A DNA stretch of 64,000 bases. It comes from Aquabacter spiritensis (lineage in GTDB: Bacteria > Pseudomonadota > Alphaproteobacteria > Rhizobiales > Xanthobacteraceae). Below the pieces are notes generated by a model that was given only the letters and a program-made list of their open reading frames with translations, was not told where the DNA came from and did no database searches. This document shows, one piece after another, positions 61,730-64,000 of this stretch. The DNA is taken from NCBI RefSeq assembly GCF_004346185.1, contig NZ_SMAI01000002.1, forward strand, positions 409,355-473,354, given 5' to 3'. A program made the translations under genes and the position numbers. Position 1 is the first letter of the stretch, and each line of letters opens with the position of its first letter.

Positions 61730-62462
61730 ATGAAGCCCGATACGTCGCGCTGGCGAGACAGTCGGACCTACGACTATTTCGATGATCTCTCGGTGGAGGG
61801 ATTGGCCTGGGAGTGCCTGAGGCGGGATCCATCCTACCAGCAGGCGTATCGGGACCTTGTGGGCGCCGAGAGAGCGGATGCACCTCTCCCGGCCGAGGCC
61901 GAACATCTCTGGGGGTTGCGATGTCCCCGCGAAACCCTCGCTCCCCGCGACCCGTCAGCCCGTCCACTGGTCCCCGCGGATCAATCCGGCCGTCACCGTC
62001 CTCACCGAGCTTCCCGACCATCTGCTGAGCACGGGCACGGCGCCGCACGCTGCGCCTGCCGAACCACCTGATCATGCGGCTTCGCCGCACCTTCTGCTTC
62101 CCGGCGTTGAACCCGGCGCACCGATCGCCGCCCTGATCCCCCTCGACGACCATCTGCCCGGCCGTATCGAGGCCCTGAACCGCCTCTGGCATGCGCACCG
62201 TGGGAAGCCCTTGCCACCCGACACCCGCATGACTTGCCAGCAGCGCGGACGCTTGCGGCTCATGCTTCAAGCCTGCGACGGACGAAACCGGGGCGCTAGC
62301 TACCGCGCCATCGCCGAGGCCATCTTCGGCACTGAGCGTGTCGCGGCCGATCCCTGGAAGACATCTCCCTTGCGCGACCGCGTCATCGGCCTGGTGGAAG
62401 GCGGCACCGGGCTGATCGCCGGCGGCTATCTGCGGCTGTTCCGTCATCGCCGCCGGGCGTGA
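61730..62462 (+). pseudogene. DUF6499-DUF2285 regulator with a +1 frameshift
   Basis: The first frame from the ATG at 61730 encodes MKPDTSRWRDSRTYDYFDDLSVEGLAWECLRRDPSYQQAYRDLV, the DUF6499 N-terminal domain, up to EHLWGLRCP. The DUF2285 domain (DDHLPGRIEALNRLW, LRLMLQACDGRNRGASYRAIAEAIFGTERVA, GYLRLFRHRRR) lies in the next frame and ends at 62462. Joining them by skipping one base in the CCCC run at 61925-61928 gives a smooth WGLRCPAKPSLPATRQP and a 243-residue protein of the usual length. It is a broken gene, a sequencing slip or a programmed +1 frameshift at CCC-C. Confidence 0.65.
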
Positions 62463-62584
62463 CGGGGTGGGGATTTTAGCCCCCCAATCTTCCCCATCCC
62501 TCCCGACATTCCTCCTCCGCCACCGTGGTCACCGTCCGCCGCCGCACTCCGGCGGCTCCCGCCACGCCCACGAAGGCCCGCTCC

Positions 62585-62866
62585 ATGCGACCCGATCTCG
62601 CCACCCTCCCGCCGCGCTACCTGCGCACCAAAGAAGCCGCCGAGTTTCTCAGCCTGTCAGCCCGCACGCTTGAGAAGCACCGCACCTACGGCACCGGCCC
62701 CGCTTATCGCAAGCTGGGCGGACGCGTCGTCTATTCCATCGACGACCTCCAGACCTGGACCGAGCGCGGCGCGGTCACCTCGACATCCGATCCGCGCGGC
62801 TCCGTCCTGCCGGCCAAGCGCCACGCGCTTGCCGCAGGTTCGTTCGCTGGCCGCGCCGCGCGCTGA
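62585..62866 (+). CDS. AlpA/MerR-like helix-turn-helix regulator
   Basis: The 93-residue protein contains a winged-helix DNA-binding domain of the AlpA/excisionase type: LPPRYLRTKEAAEFLSLSARTLEKHRTYGTGPAYRKLGGRVVYSIDDLQTWTERGAV. Such proteins regulate excision or adjacent replication genes. It stops 10 nt before the repA start, so it is probably part of the repA operon. The ATG at 62585 is used in preference to an upstream GTG. Confidence 0.85.
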   Translation: MRPDLATLPPRYLRTKEAAEFLSLSARTLEKHRTYGTGPAYRKLGGRVVYSIDDLQTWTERGAVTSTSDPRGSVLPAKRHALAAGSFAGRAAR

Positions 62867-62876
62867 ACGCACCACC

Positions 62877-63950
62877 ATGGCGGCGCGGCATCACAGCCTT
62901 TCGGAGCGCGGACAGCTCGATCTGTTTCGCGCCTTGCCAGGCGACTTCGCGCCACGAGATGCGCAGGATCTCATGGCCTATCCCTTCTTCTCCCTCTCCA
63001 AGACGCCGCGCGTCGCGCCGATCGATTTCCGAACCGGCAGCATCGCCATCCGGGTAGAGGCCGTGCCCGACCACGGCATGGCGACGATATGGGACGCCGA
63101 CATTCTCATCTGGGCCGCGAGCCAGATCGTTGAAGCCCGCGACGCGGGGTTGCGCACCTCGCGCCTGATGGCGGCGACACCCTATGAGATCCTCACCTTT
63201 GTCGGGCGCGGCACTTCCCTGCGCGACTATCAGCGCCTCAAGGCCGCGCTCGACCGCCTCCAGTCGACGACGGTGTCGACCACCATCCGCCAGCCGGCGG
63301 AGGGACGCCGGCACCGCTTCTCCTGGATCAATGAATGGCAGGAGCGCACCGACCGCAACGGCCGGCCCGATGGCGTCGACCTCATCCTGCCGGACTGGTT
63401 CTACCGCGCCGTGCTCGACGACGCGCTCGTGCTCACCATAGACCGCACCTATTTCGGGCTGACGGGCGGGCTGGAGCGCTGGCTCTATCGGCTGGTGCGC
63501 AAGCATGGCGGGCGGCAGCAGGACGGGTGGCGGTTCGATTTCCGGCACCTGCACCAGAAGTCGGGCAGCCTGTCGCCGTTCAAGCGCTTCGCCTTCGAGC
63601 TCAGGGATCTGATCCGGCGCCAGCCACTTCCCGGCTACATGCTGTTCGTTGAGGTGGAGGTCAGCGGCCGGCTGCTGCTCGCCTTCGAGCCAGCCGCGCC
63701 CTGTGGACAACCTGTGGATAGCCTCGTGCTATCGGGAACCCGAACTATCGTGCCATCGGGAACCGGTGCCTCGTGCTATCAGGAACCCAAACAGGCCTTA
63801 ACCCACGGTTCTGCATCAGGAAATCGCGCCCTTAACTTAGAGTCTAACCCAGAATCTAACTTTAAGAGGCGCGCGAGCGCTTTTGTGAGCGCCGCAGATC
63901 ATCGCTGTCAGTTTTCCGCAAAGCGAAGACTGGGGGTGATCGGTGACTGA
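62877..63950 (+). CDS. repA: plasmid replication initiator RepA
   Basis: The 357-residue protein is the RepA type common on alphaproteobacterial plasmids and ICEs: YPFFSLSKTPRVAPIDFRTGSIAIRVEAV near the start, ATIWDADILIWAASQIVEARDAGLRTSRLMAATPYEIL and YQRLKAALDRLQSTTVSTTI. A conserved core ADxxLPDWFYRAVL..LTIDRTYFGLTGGLERWLYRLVRKHGG follows, with the winged-helix FRHLHQKSGSLSPFKRFAFELRDL. Three 16-bp direct repeats lie inside its 3' part and another repeat set begins at its end, so initiation sites overlap the gene. Confidence 0.92.
   Translation: MAARHHSLSERGQLDLFRALPGDFAPRDAQDLMAYPFFSLSKTPRVAPIDFRTGSIAIRVEAVPDHGMATIWDADILIWAASQIVEARDAGLRTSRLMAATPYEILTFVGRGTSLRDYQRLKAALDRLQSTTVSTTIRQPAEGRRHRFSWINEWQERTDRNGRPDGVDLILPDWFYRAVLDDALVLTIDRTYFGLTGGLERWLYRLVRKHGGRQQDGWRFDFRHLHQKSGSLSPFKRFAFELRDLIRRQPLPGYMLFVEVEVSGRLLLAFEPAAPCGQPVDSLVLSGTRTIVPSGTGASCYQEPKQALTHGSASGNRALNLESNPESNFKRRASAFVSAADHRCQFSAKRRLGVIGD
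63725..63787 (+). repeat. iteron-like direct repeats inside repA
   Basis: Three 16-bp copies start at 63725, 63749 and 63772 (CGTGCTATCGGGAACC, CGTGCCATCGGGAACC, CGTGCTATCAGGAACC), with periods of 24 and 23 bp, about two helical turns. Spacing and similarity fit binding sites for an initiator protein. Confidence 0.75.
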
Positions 63951-63996
63951 TCTTCCCCTTAAAGCGGAGACTCGTTTTCCCTTAATCGTAGACTGG
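63912..63996 (+). repeat. second iteron family at the repA 3' end, truncated by the window
   Basis: Three related units are at 63912-63933, 63951-63974 and 63975-63996, with shared TTTTCC or TCTTCC starts and a (C/G)-rich AGACTGG/AGACTCG end. The last two are directly adjacent (24 bp apart). The array continues to, and probably beyond, the right edge of the window. It differs from the 16-bp repeats inside repA. Confidence 0.65.
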
Positions 63997-64000
63997 AGCA

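Overview
The window is a GC-rich stretch of an alphaproteobacterial genome. The evidence is gene content and order: the rpsF-rpsR-DUF2232-rplI cluster, the split F0 operon atpI-atpB-atpE-atpF'-atpF, an RpoH-type sigma-32, an RpoE-ChrR pair, a BigR persulfide operon, a heparinase-purH neighbourhood and sit-type metal uptake. The order (Hyphomicrobiales, Rhodospirillales or other) cannot be fixed from sequence alone.

Positions 1-51713 look like core chromosome. 1-763 holds a VWA (TerY-like) gene and the start of a partner gene cut by the window edge. 1075-3514 is the ribosomal protein operon. 3651-11441 carries rpoH, rluD, a small membrane protein, a Lon-N-domain protein, cnoX and smc. 11604-14318 is the F0 operon, with a clear sigma-70 promoter. 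14413-24841 holds a DUF459 hydrolase, a 112-bp tandem repeat array, htpX, rsmB, a heparinase-like protein, purH and a Pat-like acyl-CoA ligase/acetyltransferase. 24908-26290 pairs ferrochelatase with an IsdG-type haem monooxygenase. 27419-30913 is a sitABCD-like metal transporter. 31017-34344 holds two glycosyltransferases. 34832-37880 is a YbhGFR-like exporter. 38008-40309 is a BigR-controlled sulfide/persulfide operon. 40321-41439 is a ribA whose N-terminal part resembles a worn DHBP synthase domain. 42165-48885 is a photo-oxidative stress island: rpoE-chrR lies divergent to an FAD oxidoreductase-DUF1365-cyclopropane synthase operon, followed by DUF1295 and a second Cfa-type methyltransferase. 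48886-51210 holds ettA and a cupin.

A tRNA-Gly(GCC) at 51714-51788 marks an abrupt change. Everything to its right is plasmid or ICE-like backbone: DUF932, ParB-like, Toprim, DUF2493, FitAB toxin-antitoxin, DUF736, small regulators (XRE, DUF2285, AlpA) and a RepA initiator with iteron-like repeats that run into the right edge. The most natural reading is an element integrated at tRNA-Gly whose far end and integrase lie beyond the window.

The points most worth a second look are: two families of repeated structured 5' leaders in this element (DUF932/ParB and DUF2493/DUF736); a possible +1 frameshift at a CCC-C site in a DUF6499-DUF2285 gene; two iteron families around repA; an ECF11-like bidirectional promoter in the RpoE-ChrR lipid-modification island; haem-insertion and haem-degradation genes in one operon; and a 112-bp tandem repeat with an invariant stem and variable loop. 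All assignments are by reading the sequence; no database search was run.
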